A DNA stretch of 64,000 nt. It comes from Nageia nagi. Its lineage: Eukaryota > Pinophyta. Of the stretch, positions 45,301 through 54,521 are shown in pieces. The stretch is taken from positions 15,252,001 through 15,316,000 of the forward strand of contig JBITNC010000002.1 in NCBI GenBank assembly GCA_050084985.1, given 5' to 3'. A program made the position numbers and the translations under genes. Within the stretch, counting starts at the first letter, position 1; the number at the start of each line of letters is the position of its first letter. The notes under the pieces were generated by a model. It worked only from the letters and a program-made list of their open reading frames with translations. It searched no databases and was not told the DNA's origin.

Positions 45301-46484
45301 GAATGAATGCGGAATTGGATTGAGTATTTTGTGCATTTCTAACTTGTGCCTTAGAAGGGTACATTACAGAATCCTTGATAAACAAATGTTATTTGAGTTG
45401 GTGATACTTCAAACATCTTTGCCAGTCTAAGCCTTGTTCTCGCACATCCACAAAAGAGACATTTGAGATAACCAGACCTCGTAACGGGAAAGGGTAACCC
45501 CTTCTCACCTAAGGTGTTGGTATTCTTTGTTAGCCTTGCAAGTTGTTTGCCTATCCGCAAGGTAGAAAAGGAAAACTACCCAACAACTTCCATTTTTGAA
45601 AGTGCTTGAATCGGGTACTTACTTACCCCAAGTACCAAAGAGGAATTTTTGTTGCCTTGACTTCTTTTGAGCCCCCAAGAACAAAGGACTTTTGTTGTTT
45701 TCACTTCTTTTGAGTCCCCAAGAACAAATTACTTTTACCAAGTTATCCCAATTAAAAGGAATTCTCTGTAACTTCTTATTAAAAGTGTGATTGAAGCTAA
45801 AACAATCACAAAATTCATCTATAACCACACTTGGATCCCTTGTTTAATGAGGGAGCACACAAATGGCAAGGATATTATTCGTTCAAATATCACACAATTT
45901 GCCTCCAATTTTATTGCATTACAGAGTCTTTCAAATGCAAAGGATCCTCTTAAGAGGATGTTTGTAAGTGAGTAATGGACAGGTCTCCTTTTCGCCATAA
46001 GGAAGTTGGAGAGAAGATTGTCAAAATAATGTTGCCTATGGGCACTGACAAGATCTAATGAAATGCAATTAAGTAATAAGTTGAACTCATTATTTAAAAT
46101 AAGTAATAATACTAAAGACAAATAAGTTCATACTCAATAAGACATCTACTGTCAATGCTTAGAAAATCAAAGACTTTATATTATCATTCATACCAGATAA
46201 CGCATGTCTCATAGACTATGTATATGGATACCAGTCAGACTAATGTAGGAAAAAGATTCATCAATTAAGTGCATCTGTTGTTTGCTTATTAATGTTTGAA
46301 AGGTAGGTTAATGCAAGAACTCTGTTGACACCATATACATCGAAATTAGTGGGAAACAATCAATACTTAAAAGAGAAATGGCAGCCTGATTAACCTCAGC
46401 ATTCTTTACTTACAAACATTGTCGCCACGTCTAAAACTGTCAATAAGTCTTCGTCTTTCTGTTGAAAGCCTTGAATTCCAATAC
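31084..46484 (-). CDS. TRM5: tRNA (guanine37-N1)-methyltransferase, TRM5/TRMT5 family, C-terminal five exons
   Basis: Five exons join in phase: 46484-46414, 35941-35799, 33887-33776, 31570-31458 and 31212-31084 (568 bp, about 188 residues plus TAG). In order I see YWNSRLSTERRRLIDSFR, the SAM-binding loop CDVFSGVGPLSIAAAKK, the acidic loop YANDLNPSAV, FNLDGREFI, the catalytic-site word VVMNLPKDAVEYL, PTIHLYGFSKAP, and a C-terminal strand ending FPLPRNIAFIN. These are the family's diagnostic motifs. The enzyme transfers methyl from S-adenosylmethionine to N1 of G37 beside the anticodon, which prevents frameshifting. All eight splice sites are GT/AG and there is no stop, so it is probably a live gene. 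The N-terminal exons (D1 domain and the start) were not found and may lie in the unassigned sequence above 46.5 kb or outside the window. Confidence 0.9.
31458..31570 (-). CDS. TRM5: TRM5-like exon (IHLYGFSKA motif)
   Basis: 113 bp. Acceptor GGCAG|AT and donor GAG|GTTTGT. Encodes DAFKGSFKTEHRS, then PTIHLYGFSKAPNPESDFLE. Confidence 0.92.
33776..33887 (-). CDS. TRM5: TRM5-like exon (MNLP motif)
   Basis: 112 bp. Acceptor TTTCAG|GTG and donor CTTG|GTTTGT. Encodes VFNLDGREFIKGI and VVMNLPKDAVEYL. The NLP word occupies the place of motif IV in class I methyltransferases. Confidence 0.92.
35799..35941 (-). CDS. TRM5: TRM5-like exon (SAM-binding motifs)
   Basis: 143 bp. Acceptor TTTTAG|GT and donor GAG|GTAATG. 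Encodes the glycine-rich loop DVFSGVGPLSIAAAKK and the NDLNP motif that holds the SAM ribose. The longer open frame around it is intron read-through. Confidence 0.93.
36340..36975 (-). mobile_element. Internally deleted hAT fragment (non-autonomous type)
   Basis: About 36345-36480 matches the 3' outer region of the large hAT at 51755-51870 (gttggaaaact, then aaaatttggga and aaaaccacgaacattt). About 36540-36900 matches that element's 5' outer region at 62820-63180 (aaaatccacagtgaagct, tgacctg-agagcaaatga, gtaactg). No transposase lies between, so it resembles an internal-deletion derivative. Confidence 0.55.
37307..37620. repeat. Foldback/hairpin element with three direct and one inverted subrepeat
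   Basis: The word taatggtatt followed by T-rich sequence, actgtttttagttaagtaa and tttacat occurs in direct orientation at about 37332-37390, 37410-37460 and 37491-37540. Its reverse complement is at 37553-37606 (gatgtaaaaaattacttaac, then accattaaaaac). The outer copies can pair as a ~70-bp stem. No coding capacity. Confidence 0.75.
37817..38411 (+). pseudogene. hAT transposase N-terminal part with BED zinc finger
   Basis: MSARRDQKWKYIKQVARQIK, then CIYRGKVIWGETNYIKYHLA and CISGKNVEINC, is a BED-type zinc finger of the plant hAT/DUF659 class. The second Cys of the first pair is replaced (CIYRG where CNFC is usual), so metal binding is probably lost. It stops after 75 codons. A further piece at about 38361-38411 (GFKSPTYHKLKRPLL) resembles the segment just before DUF659. 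It is then interrupted by a TGTAATGTCCCC sequence at 38415. Confidence 0.7.
38415..38740 (+). repeat. Possible 5' part of a gypsy-type LTR
   Basis: Starts TGTAATGTCCCCATTT and runs parallel to the first bases of the LTR at 47705-48479 (read on its own strand), including a shared ggatc-catgcat word. It interrupts hAT coding sequence. The right end could not be fixed. Confidence 0.35.
38860..39275 (+). pseudogene. hAT transposase C-terminal dimerisation region
   Basis: Across two frames: CNSIGCEYNWSTFEHIHT, then LVQKRLNNLVYVHYNLII. This is the hAT C-terminal dimerisation motif (SSACERNWS...H.KRRNRL...DLVYVHYNL). A charged tail follows to a TAA at about 39206. The central DUF659/catalytic region is absent between this and the BED part. 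Confidence 0.72.
39301..39335. repeat. (TA)n microsatellite
   Basis: Uninterrupted TA dinucleotides for 35 bp. Confidence 0.97.
39336..40754. other. Unassigned intronic stretch
   Basis: About 1.4 kb in the TRM5-like intron. No coding similarity or repeat structure recognised. Confidence 0.3.
40755..44381. mobile_element. Short relative of the 8-kb TGTTG element (ORF block missing)
   Basis: Begins TGTTGGGAAGG, like TGTTGGGATGG at 53534. Both then share a ttaggtg-containing block, a TATA-like tatttatagac (41674) preceded by a palindrome, and alternating ctaattgagatt-type sequence. After about 41830 it passes directly into degenerate repeats like those at 58-60 kb (cacctaggtggggga, acttccaagagcaaaa). 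The ~3.3 kb ORF block is absent. The right end is unclear because a solo LTR starts at 44382. An inverted version of the terminus ends at 45588. Confidence 0.6.
42400..43620. repeat. Degenerate tandem repeat array inside the short TGTTG element
   Basis: A unit containing gtaaattgg-aaatgtgcacctaggt, ggg-gagga, tttga and ttccaagagcaaa recurs at about 42415, 42595, 42800, 43195, 43328 and 43520 with irregular spacing of 130-400 bp. The same wording occurs in the 58-60 kb array. Confidence 0.6.
44382..45368 (+). repeat. Solo LTR (987 bp), gypsy-like
   Basis: Starts TGTAATGTACCC and ends GGGTACATTACA, a perfect 12-bp inverted repeat with TG...CA. A promoter-like cacctataaaaggagg is at about 44661-44676. 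No internal coding region follows, so it is a solo LTR. The flanks aggtc and gaatc differ only by transitions, which is compatible with a decayed 5-bp target duplication but does not prove one. Confidence 0.75.
45369..45588 (-). repeat. Inverted terminus of a TGTTG element
   Basis: Read on the minus strand it starts TGTTGGGTAG with ttttctacc, and later has caccttaggtgagaaggggt and gttacc. The same order of words occurs after 40755 and 53534. It is therefore a third, inverted end of the same family. Confidence 0.45.
45787..46060 (+). pseudogene. hAT transposase fragment (post-DUF659 region)
   Basis: Encodes KTITKFIYNHTWIPCLMREH, SNITQFASNFIALQSLS and PLKRMFVSE, collinear with the large hAT at 61.6 and 53.5 kb (KIITKFIYNHIWVLSLMREH, LALQSL, LKRMFISDKW). 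It preserves uninterrupted the site where the 8-kb element inserted in the other copy. It has only one exon-sized piece and is truncated on both sides. Confidence 0.8.
46414..46484 (-). CDS. TRM5: TRM5-like exon (YWNSRL motif)
   Basis: 71 bp, entered with two bases of the preceding codon missing. Acceptor TATAG|G and donor GTTT|GTAAGT. Encodes YWNSRLSTERRRLIDSFR followed by RGDNV. The last base joins GT of the next exon to make Cys. Confidence 0.9.
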
Positions 46485-47704
46485 CTATACAAGCATATGC
46501 ATAATCTTTAGAGATAATGAAAAAGATAACATACTAAGAAGTTGGTTCAACGACTACATGAATATGAATCATCACAGAAAGCTACATGGTAATTTGTGAA
46601 CAGTAACATTTTTGCTATGCAAAAATGATTTATAGTAATCTGTGACCCAAGGTAATAATATATACAGACAAATAATCAGGCATAAGATGCTTTTGGTATG
46701 ACAGTCGAGAAACCAATGACTAAACTAGAGCATATCACCATGTGAACCAGTAGACATTCAGGAAGTAAACCACTAGAAAGCATAAGAAATTTTAATAGCA
46801 TTCATGGCTGGCCAAAAGAGGTCAATGGGGCTCAATAAAAAATCACTGTATAGAAAGCACCAAGAAGCCCGAAAAACTAAATGTATAACCAAAGAAACTA
46901 AGCTTGACTAAGATCCAACACATGCTAGAACCAGAAGTTGCAATGCAGACAATCTGTATCAACATTTAATGAATGATACAAAGTACTACTAGCTGAGCAT
47001 CAAGAACATGAAGTATACCATGCTACTCTAAAAGCTGTTGCACTCAGAACTGTTTTTATTCAGTCATTTTTCTGAACATGGGACATAAGCATCCCAGAAA
47101 TAAGGCAACCGAACCTAGTCTCTAAAACTTGCATTCAACAACACTGCCTGCATAATATATTTGAAGGCAATCTTGAATATGAAAACACCCTGCTCTAACG
47201 GTAGTAGCACTTAACACTTTTAGAAAGGAAATTAACAAAAGCAAGGTTTGTTAACGACCTTTGTATAGTTGGCTACAAATTCATGACATTTGATCACAAT
47301 TCCACTGTAAGTTTGTTTTCAAATGCATTTTGTAAGGCCTAAATCAGAACTCCAGGCACAAAATTATACCATCACCAAGTTAGTTATGTCAGATGATTTG
47401 GCTGCAAATCTCTTTAGAAGCCAATATGGATGTCTGCCACTACTTTGTTATGGAGTAAGAATATAAGGCAACAGCTCAAGAAGACACTTCACCCAAAGGC
47501 TTACAAGCAAGGTTTTCTCTTTACAAAGGCTAATTTTGCATGATTTTGAAAAGACGCTGGGTCCTTGTCCAATGATGCGTGAGCAGAGAATTTCATTTAT
47601 CGCTCAGATATTGAAACAATTTCTTTCCTGAATTAATATCTGATGCATTTCTTTTAAAAATAAGAGCATGCATTGATAGCTTTACAATGGTATATTACAT
47701 GCAC
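46485..47704. other. Unassigned stretch upstream of the first recognised TRM5 exon
   Basis: Expected to be intron. I looked on the minus strand for the TRM5 N-terminal words and found none. No repeat recognised. Confidence 0.3.
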
Positions 47705-48479
47705 TGAAATATACCCAAATTAAAATATTCAAACCCTAGTTGAAATATTATAAATCTATCCAATAAAAATTCTGATCTATACCATTAAAATTCTGATCTA
47801 TCAATTAACCCAGAAAATTACACCAAAATCCAAAAATTGGCATAGATCTTGGCATATATTTTTTATTAAATTCTATTGCAAGTACAAATGGATAGATCAG
47901 CCAAAACCCTTCACAAATCAATCACTAAAATGCAGAATATGAACTAAGTTGCATGTAAAAACCATACACTGACAATACTACAAATCCAAACTGAAATACC
48001 ACTGCAAACCACACTGAAAATCTCACTACTGTAATGCTGCAAATTTGAATATCTTGAAGTCCAAATGTAGATCCTGGATGAATCCACCGCTACCAATTTA
48101 ATGGCTAGGGCACATCTCCTAAACCATCAAACTGGATCTTCAACTAAACAGGGGCACATCTCCCAAATTCAGCAGAAGAGGAGAAAGGGTTTTCAGCCCA
48201 AACTCTCAATGATCAAATATAATATCAATGTAACATAATGCCCAAATGGAGTGCTCCTCCTCCTTTTATAATTTTTCATTCACTTAAAACACCTTTTAAG
48301 CACATGCTAAATTAAAAACTTTAAAAATACTCCTAATTGACTCTTAAAACATAAAATATTATTAATTACTCCTAAATGCTCCATAAAAAGGCTTGTCCCA
48401 CTTCCTCTTAGCTAATTTTCCATGATAACACATTGAGATGCATGGGATCCACTAGAGGGGTAAAAATGGGTACATTACA
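47705..48479 (-). repeat. Solo LTR (775 bp), gypsy-like
   Basis: On the minus strand it starts TGTAATGTACCC at 48479 and ends GGGTATATTTCA at 47705 (10 of 12 bases inverted-complementary). It has a TATA box in aattataaaaggaggagg near 48265 and an aataaaa signal near 47865. The start is like those at 44382 and 38415. Target duplication is not convincing (tgcac and cacac). No internal region, so probably solo. Confidence 0.6.
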
Positions 48480-49010
48480 CACACATACTTGCCAAAAGTA
48501 CAACAAAGGCCATTCGACCTGATTTATGATATCACCCAAAATCATTCTCTTTTTGATATCATCATAACTGTTAGTCATTTATAATACATATGAATACAAG
48601 TCTGCGGCAGGTTTTCAAAGCTAGATCAATCAACCTTCTCTATTCACCGTGAAGTTTGAACACTTCAACAAGAAAGAAATACACAAGGGTTGAAGATTTG
48701 TGAAATAGCTCTGCCTGAGACAAAAGCACATCAATTATGCATAGTAAGTGTTGTAAGCAATCCAGATGCATGCTTTCCTGCCTAATAAGTGTTGTAAGCA
48801 GTAATGACATCATCAAGCCAATGCTAAAAGAAAAAATACGCAATGCTGATGGAATTAGTTGCAGTTAAAAACTTAAAAAAAAAACATTTAATTGCACCCA
48901 TTCTTGGCTTACATACTAAATGTAGTTCGAAATTTATAATATTCAGTGTCTTCTGTCTCTTATTCATAAATATGATTCTACACCAATATTATTTTTGAGG
49001 GGCCTTCCTT
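48480..49010. other. Unassigned stretch
   Basis: Contains only a short repeated word (taagtgttgtaagca near 48745 and 48785). No coding similarity. Confidence 0.3.
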
Positions 49011-49189
49011 CAGGTCATATCAGACTCCCCGTCAAAAGGGTCAGCCTTTAGTCACTTCGCTGATAAGGAACTACAATTATAATAGGCATATTCCACATGC
49101 ATTAATTGTATTGGATGCATCTGTGGTAATTATGCCTGAGAAAGAGCTTATCGGAGACTGACCCTACAGAGACTTAGGGAAGTGGATCC

Positions 49190-49560
49190 CACCCTCAGTA
49201 GATGCTATAAAGCTAAACTTTAATGGGGCTACCAGGGAGGAATCCTGGGCCAGCAGGCTGTGAGAGGTTTTCCAAAGACCACCGGAGTGATTGCATTCAC
49301 ACATATTCTATGAGAATTCCACCTTCAATTTCAAACCAGGTAGAGACATTCACTTTGGTTACAGGTCTTGACATTGTTTTTGAAGAGGTCTTTACAAAGT
49401 TGATTATAGAAGACAACTCGTAGGTGATTGTTGAAGGCTTCAAAAATGGAATGATTCACAATTGGAAGTTGGCACTACTTTTTAACAAATTGAAACACTG
49501 AAAAATAGTTGGAATTCTGCACACTTCAAGAAGGAAACAAGGTGGCAAACTGGGGGTTGA
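49190..49560 (+). pseudogene. LINE-type RNase H remnant
   Basis: In two frames: AIKLNFNGATREESWA / GRNPGPAGCERF, then TLVTGLDIVFEEVFTKLIIE. This follows the plant LINE RNase H pattern KLNFDGAS.GNPGPAG.G...AL..GL..A...G...L.IEGDS. The first catalytic Asp (FDG) has become Asn (FNG), and the frames are shifted. No reverse transcriptase is attached. A T-rich stretch follows at about 49650. Confidence 0.65.
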
Positions 49561-50059
49561 AGCACCTGCTGACTCCACCATAACCCAATGCAGACATTCT
49601 CAACATTGGCCAAGCCGAGCCATGATTCCTCAGGCAAATTCAAAGAGTGAGATTTTATTTTTTATTTTTTTGTTGTTACTGTCCCTTGCAACATTTATAG
49701 TACTTAAAAAAAGGGCCAAGTGCATTCGTCAGACCAAGTGGCGATGACATTTGAATGGGGAATGAAGTACTTAGGGCAAGCATTTTATTTCCTTGTTTAC
49801 CATTTCTCTCCTGCCAGCTCTTGAAATATTTATTTTCTTGTTATCAGTTGACCATGTTGATCATGATGAAACTCAATGGCAATGTAGAAAGTGGAACAAG
49901 CTGGAATCCTAGGGAGGATACCCACTCTTGAACAAGGAAACTGACATCTTAGACATGCATTTTTGTTAATCGCCTCCTCAAGTATTCAAACAAGAATCTG
50001 TACATTGGGGAGAGTTCTCAAATAGAGAAAAGATTGCCCTTGAAGTTGCAAGTGAAGTT

Positions 50060-50930
50060 TGAGCTCAAATCCTTTGGAGAAGAGATGGATCCCAAAAAAA
50101 TTAACTAATGATTTAAGCAAATGAAAGCCTATTTTTGAATCCAGAAGATTGAAAGTGATGAAAATAAAATCGAAATAGCTACACTCAAATTAGAGGGACA
50201 TGCTCCAGTTTGGTAGGAAGCCTATTTGGATTTTGTCACAAGTTTTGTAGAAGCACCAGTGAAAAAATGGAGTGCATTCAAAGAATTCTTTGAGATCAGT
50301 TCAAACCCCTTTGGCCATCGTCAAAAGCAAACCATGGAGTGGTTTAATTTCAGGCAAGCAAAAGGGCAAGGTGTCCAAGAGTACACCACCGAATTCAATA
50401 AAAGAGTTACCTTGCTTGGTGTGTCTTTGAAAATTGATGAAAGTTTGTTGAAGTATATTGGAAGTCTCCATAGCTATCTCTGCCACACCATATTACTTTT
50501 CAAGCCTATGGATTTGGATGAAGTATGTGTCCAAGCACAATATCTGGAGGAATGTGGAAGGCTCAATAGAGAGGATTACCATTCCAAGTCAAAGCCTCAT
50601 AGAAAGGATAAAGTTGTTGCATCCTCTACAAAAGAGGAGAATAAGAAAAAGCGAGGACATTGTTCTCATTGTGACAAAGATAGTCATATGAAAGACAAAT
50701 GTTGGAAGCTTCATCTCGATCAAGCACCTAGATGGTTTGACCAAGGGAAGGAAAAGGCAAATGCGATGGTTTCCAAAGATCTTGACCAATTCTATGAAAT
50801 TGAAGATTCATTTGTTGTTGATGAGAAGTTGGCTTGTGTAGGACTTACGCTACCAAGTGTTGTGAATACAGAAGGAGTTTTAGTGCACACACAAAAAGAG
50901 GAATTGAAGCAAAAGCAACCAGTCATGTAG
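50060..50930 (+). CDS. Retrotransposon Gag (capsid and zinc knuckle), degraded N-terminus
   Basis: A relatively well-preserved Gag. Before the open frame, translation already gives IESDENKIEIATLKLEGHAP followed by VW, interrupted by stops at 50106, 50136 and 50214. The open frame 50226-50930 (234 codons) continues with WSAFKEFFEISSNPFG, RQKQTMEWFNFRQAKGQGVQ and EYTTEFNKRVTLLGV, a Retrotrans_gag-type capsid. A CCHC knuckle (CSHCDKDSHMKDKC) follows, and then an acidic end. No protease, RT or integrase follows within 1 kb, so it is a fragment or a Gag-only element. At most the open part could be expressed. Confidence 0.75.
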
Positions 50931-51394
50931 TTTGACAAGATGGCAATGCCATATCGATATCCATTTGGAAACCATTTTTCATATAGACAAAACATTGGTT
51001 TTATGCCATGGTGCCCATGGATGTTCAATACAACAAGTTCATGAAGGCCAACTTGGCAAGGAACCGTGATGGAGAATGGGGTTCCTCAATTTTACCATAG
51101 TCTCTAAGCTTTTGAGGACCAAAAGCCCTCTTAGTGGGGAGCAGTGATCCAAAATTGGATCATCTCATTTCAGCAAAATAAACGTTCCACATCGAAAAGC
51201 TTTTCATTACAATTTCATTTGTTCAAATGGCGTGTAAAACCGACTCCTGGTTTGTCTTCTACGAAGGTTTGAAGTTTTGATTTATCTTTGTATTTATTAC
51301 AAAATTTAAAAAAAAATACATTGAAAAAAATAAAAATAAAAATAAAAATACAATAACAAAAACATTGAAAAATAAGAATGTGAAAGTCCATAGT

Positions 51395-51720
51395 AAGTGG
51401 GCGGCAAAATTCAAGAGGAACCACATGGAGGGTGGCAAGGCTAATGGAGACCACGTGAATGTAGAGGGAGAAGGGTGGGCCTACTCACCTAGTCACTCCA
51501 CATCAAACCCGCCAGGGAGAAAAGGCCCCACGACATGGAGGAGGCCATTGACAAGTACCCACGATGGTTGGAGCCGCACATGTGAGGAAGGCCAACGTGG
51601 ACCCCACCGAACGTGAGAAGACTCCACGCAATGTGAAGAGGAAGGGCGGATGAGATAGGAAGAGGCGTGCAAGGAGACCGACGTGAGGAGGGTGCGAAGC
51701 TACCAACCCGCCCATAGATC
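51395..51720. other. GC-rich patch of unknown origin
   Basis: This is markedly more GC-rich than its surroundings (agtgggcggc, ggagggtggcaagg, cccacgacatggaggagg). Long open frames exist on both strands, as expected for GC-rich DNA, but none shows similarity I know. It may be leader DNA of a retroelement. Confidence 0.35.
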
Positions 51721-52397
51721 GCCACCAACACTGCCCATTGAATACAAACCCAAGGTTGGAAAACTCGAACTTGGGAATTACCCAACCAGGAAAAATTTGG
51801 AGAGTATTTGGCAAAAACTCGACACCAAAACTCGACAAAAAAAAAAACACGAACATTTTATGAAACAAAATACAAAAACATATTTAAATAAGGAATTAGA
51901 GAGCTCCAAGGATCATTGATTGTTTGTGACCATTAATGATCATCAAAAATAGTGAATACAACAATGTATATAGTCATAAATCATAACTCAAAAGTAAAGT
52001 AGTTCTTAACTTCTAAATAGTAAATTCTAAAGACTACTAGTGCTAGAATAAAAACTGAGTCTAGACTCTACGAGTCTAACTCTAAAGTACTAAACTACTA
52101 GTGTTGCAATCAGTGCAATGGCCTCTTTCCCCTCATCCCGATCCTCTTATATATCCTCAGCTCACTCCTCACAGCATGTGGAGGCGAAGGATGTTGCACT
52201 GGCACATCCTCGTCCCCAATAGAATGCTCAACCTCAGGTATGTACTCATCCTTGTCCTCATCCTCATATTCATCCTCAGCCTCATCCTCATACTCATCCT
52301 CAGCCTCATCCTCGGGCTCCACATAAATTGCAGTTGCTCCACTGGATGTACCTTCACCTGCTCTAGATGTACCTTCATCTACTGCTTCCCTTTCAAG

Positions 52398-52727
52398 TCA
52401 CTCAATGTCCTCCTCAATGAAGATGGGTTCCACATCTTCAGCAACCCAATCTACTAGTGGAACCATAGAATCAAGGTCAATGGCATCATAGCAATCTGTG
52501 CCCTCCACTTGTCTAACATGAAGACGAAGATTGTATTGGATGAACACAAGGTCATTCAGGCACTGCTGGCTCAACCTATTGCGTCTCTTTGTGTGAACGC
52601 TCTCAAACATGGACCAATTGCGCTCACACCCAGAAGCACTACAAGGATGGCTCAATATCCTCACTACCATCTTTTGAAGATTCGGACATAGACCACCATT
52701 ATCTTCCCACCAACAATATGTGAAAAA
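52398..52727 (-). pseudogene. hAT transposase, C-terminal dimerisation domain
   Basis: YCWWEDNGGLCPNLQKMVVR, ILSHPCSASGCERNWSMFES, VHTKRRNRLSQQCLNDLVFI, QYNLRL. This is the Dimer_Tnp_hAT signature, fully readable. The final frame ends at 52398. A shifted acidic tail follows to 52110 with a repeated EDEAEDEYEDE pattern. Confidence 0.93.
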
Positions 52728-52846
52728 GAAAATACAATTTCAAAAACTCAATCTAGCTTTGATAAAACACTAAATTACTAATAGTAAAAAGACCACATTT
52801 ATAATTTTATTGATTTTAGATTATTACCTGGTCGCAAGGTGTTCCT

Positions 52847-53229
52847 CTATATTTTACAAATAGCTGAAGAAAGAAACCTCCCTTCGACCTTCTTGTAGGC
52901 TTGCATCTCTTTTGGAACAAGAGTCCTAAGGTTATCATCAAGGATCATCCTTTTAATGCAAGTATAGAGGTCATCCATAATCTCGTTATCAGCCTCCAAA
53001 TTATCATCATAAAAAAACTTGGAGTTCAAGTAGAACCCCGCTGCATGTAGAGGTCGATGGAGATGATGGGTCCATCTCCTATCAATGATACTCTCAAGGG
53101 CATCCAATTTATTTATGTTTACATACAGTGGACAACCGCATTTTCCCTATCCATGGCCTCATATAGATAGCCCATCAGCATCAAATCACCATCTACAAGA
53201 CAAAGAACCTTGACCCAAGGTTGTGTGAC
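52847..53229 (-). pseudogene. hAT transposase, middle exon
   Basis: VTQPWVKVLCLVDGDLMLMG, YLYEAMDREN, a stop at about 53121, then MDALESIIDRRWTHHLHRPL, HAAGFYLNSKFFYDD and YKKVEGRFLSSA. This is typical of the segment between DUF659 and the dimerisation domain. Confidence 0.85.
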
Positions 53230-53350
53230 CTAAAAATCATCAAAAAAACAAATTTTGACTTAAATAAAGAAAAATACAAACTACAAACTAACAAAGCTAC
53301 AAACTAAAAATTGAAAAAAAAAAAACATAAAAGAAAAAATTTGAATTACC

Positions 53351-53533
53351 TTCAAGGCCTCATCAACACCCTTCCAAAACAAGTCATCAAATACTATCTT
53401 TTGGACCTTCTCCCCATCATCACTATGACCAAAAGAAGAATCCCTCCATTTATCACTAATAAACATCCTCTTAAGAGGAGCTTCTCCTTCAAAGAGGCTT
53501 TGTAATGCAAGAAAATTGGAGGCAAATCTAGTG
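53351..53533 (-). pseudogene. hAT transposase, exon part downstream of the insertion
   Basis: Continues exactly from the residue lost at the insertion: TRFASNFLALQSL, PLKRMFISDKWRDSSFG, IVFDDLFWKGVDEALK. It ends at a donor AAG|GTAATT. The next exon starts at about 53229 after TTTTAG. Confidence 0.85.
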
Positions 53534-54510
53534 TGTTGGGATGGAAACCTTTCCTACCAGCCTAGGATCGCCTACACATGGTCGAGACGGGGAAAGCACC
53601 CAGCATTTAGGTGAGATAGCGTAACTTACCTCCTTTTGAAAGAACTGAAACCCCAAGGTTTGTTCGTGTTCCTGTTGAAGTTGCACAATTTTATATATAC
53701 GATAATCAGGGAAATGAACTGAACTAGTTTGGATAGAGGTAAAGGTTGTTAACTCACATTTTTTATAGGGACAAGGTGTTTTTGCGATGATTGAAAGTTG
53801 CTTTTGTTTTATAAAAAAAAGAATGCAGGAAAGATAAAATAAGCAAATAAAATAAATAAATAAAAAAGGAAAAAGGGTGAGAATGATTCAATACTGGTTA
53901 AGTCACAAGGCGATTGTCACAACAAAGCATTGTCTAAAATGAGATGTTTTCTAATCGATTATGAAGTTTTCGTTCATTCAATCTAGTTCAAAGTGAATGA
54001 CTATTGTCCAATCAGCTTTGAATCTAGAGCAAAAAGCAAGGTCGATTGTTGGTACTCCGCAGACGAGACCAATGCAATCAAAGGAAACAACGTAGAACGC
54101 ACGCTTTGGAACCAAGTTTGAACAAAAACTTCAAATAAGATGTAGAAAAGAAACCAATTTAGAATACATTCCATCTAAATGTGCAAAAGGCAAAAGATGG
54201 CAAACTTGGAGCAATTCAAGATATTTTTAAAAGTTTGAACAACTATTTTTTCCTAAAACTCTTGAGTTTTCAAAGAAAGAAGCGAAATATTTGAATTGTG
54301 AAAGAAAGCCACAAATGAAACCCATTCACCACTCCACGCATGACAAGTCTCTTGAGAAAATATGTAACCACTTTGTATTAGATTTGCAAAAGAGTTGTGC
54401 AATGATACATCAATTTGCTACTCTCTTACAAAAGTTCTCTCTTCAAGCTTGAAGTGTTTTGCTTCAAAATTCAGTCCCCCTTTTCTTTTGAAATGAGACC
54501 CTTGGTCTCT

Positions 54511-54521
54511 TATTTATAGAC
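54511..54521 (+). promoter_or_regulatory. TATA-like box after a palindrome in the 8-kb element
   Basis: tatttatagac directly follows gagacccttggtctc, a 6-bp-arm palindrome. The relative at 41674-41684 has the same box after gaccccatagggtc, a different palindrome at the same position. It points along the plus strand, opposite to the large ORF. Confidence 0.45.

Larger units (their letters stand above)
35942..46413 (-). other. 10.5-kb intron of the TRM5-like gene, filled with transposons
   Basis: Lies between GTTT|GTAAGT and TTTTAG|GT. It contains hAT remnants, a foldback element, an unusual TGTTG-ended element, a solo LTR and another hAT fragment. The other three introns are 1.9 kb, 2.2 kb and 245 bp. 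Confidence 0.85.

Noticed and set aside
40750-45593. Target duplication for a 4.8-kb element between the inverted termini at 40755 and 45588
   Set aside because: The flanks ggttg and acttc do not match, so a single intact element cannot be shown.
51489-51919. Several overlapping open frames on both strands in the GC-rich patch
   Set aside because: GC-rich DNA has few stops. No frame shows recognisable motifs.
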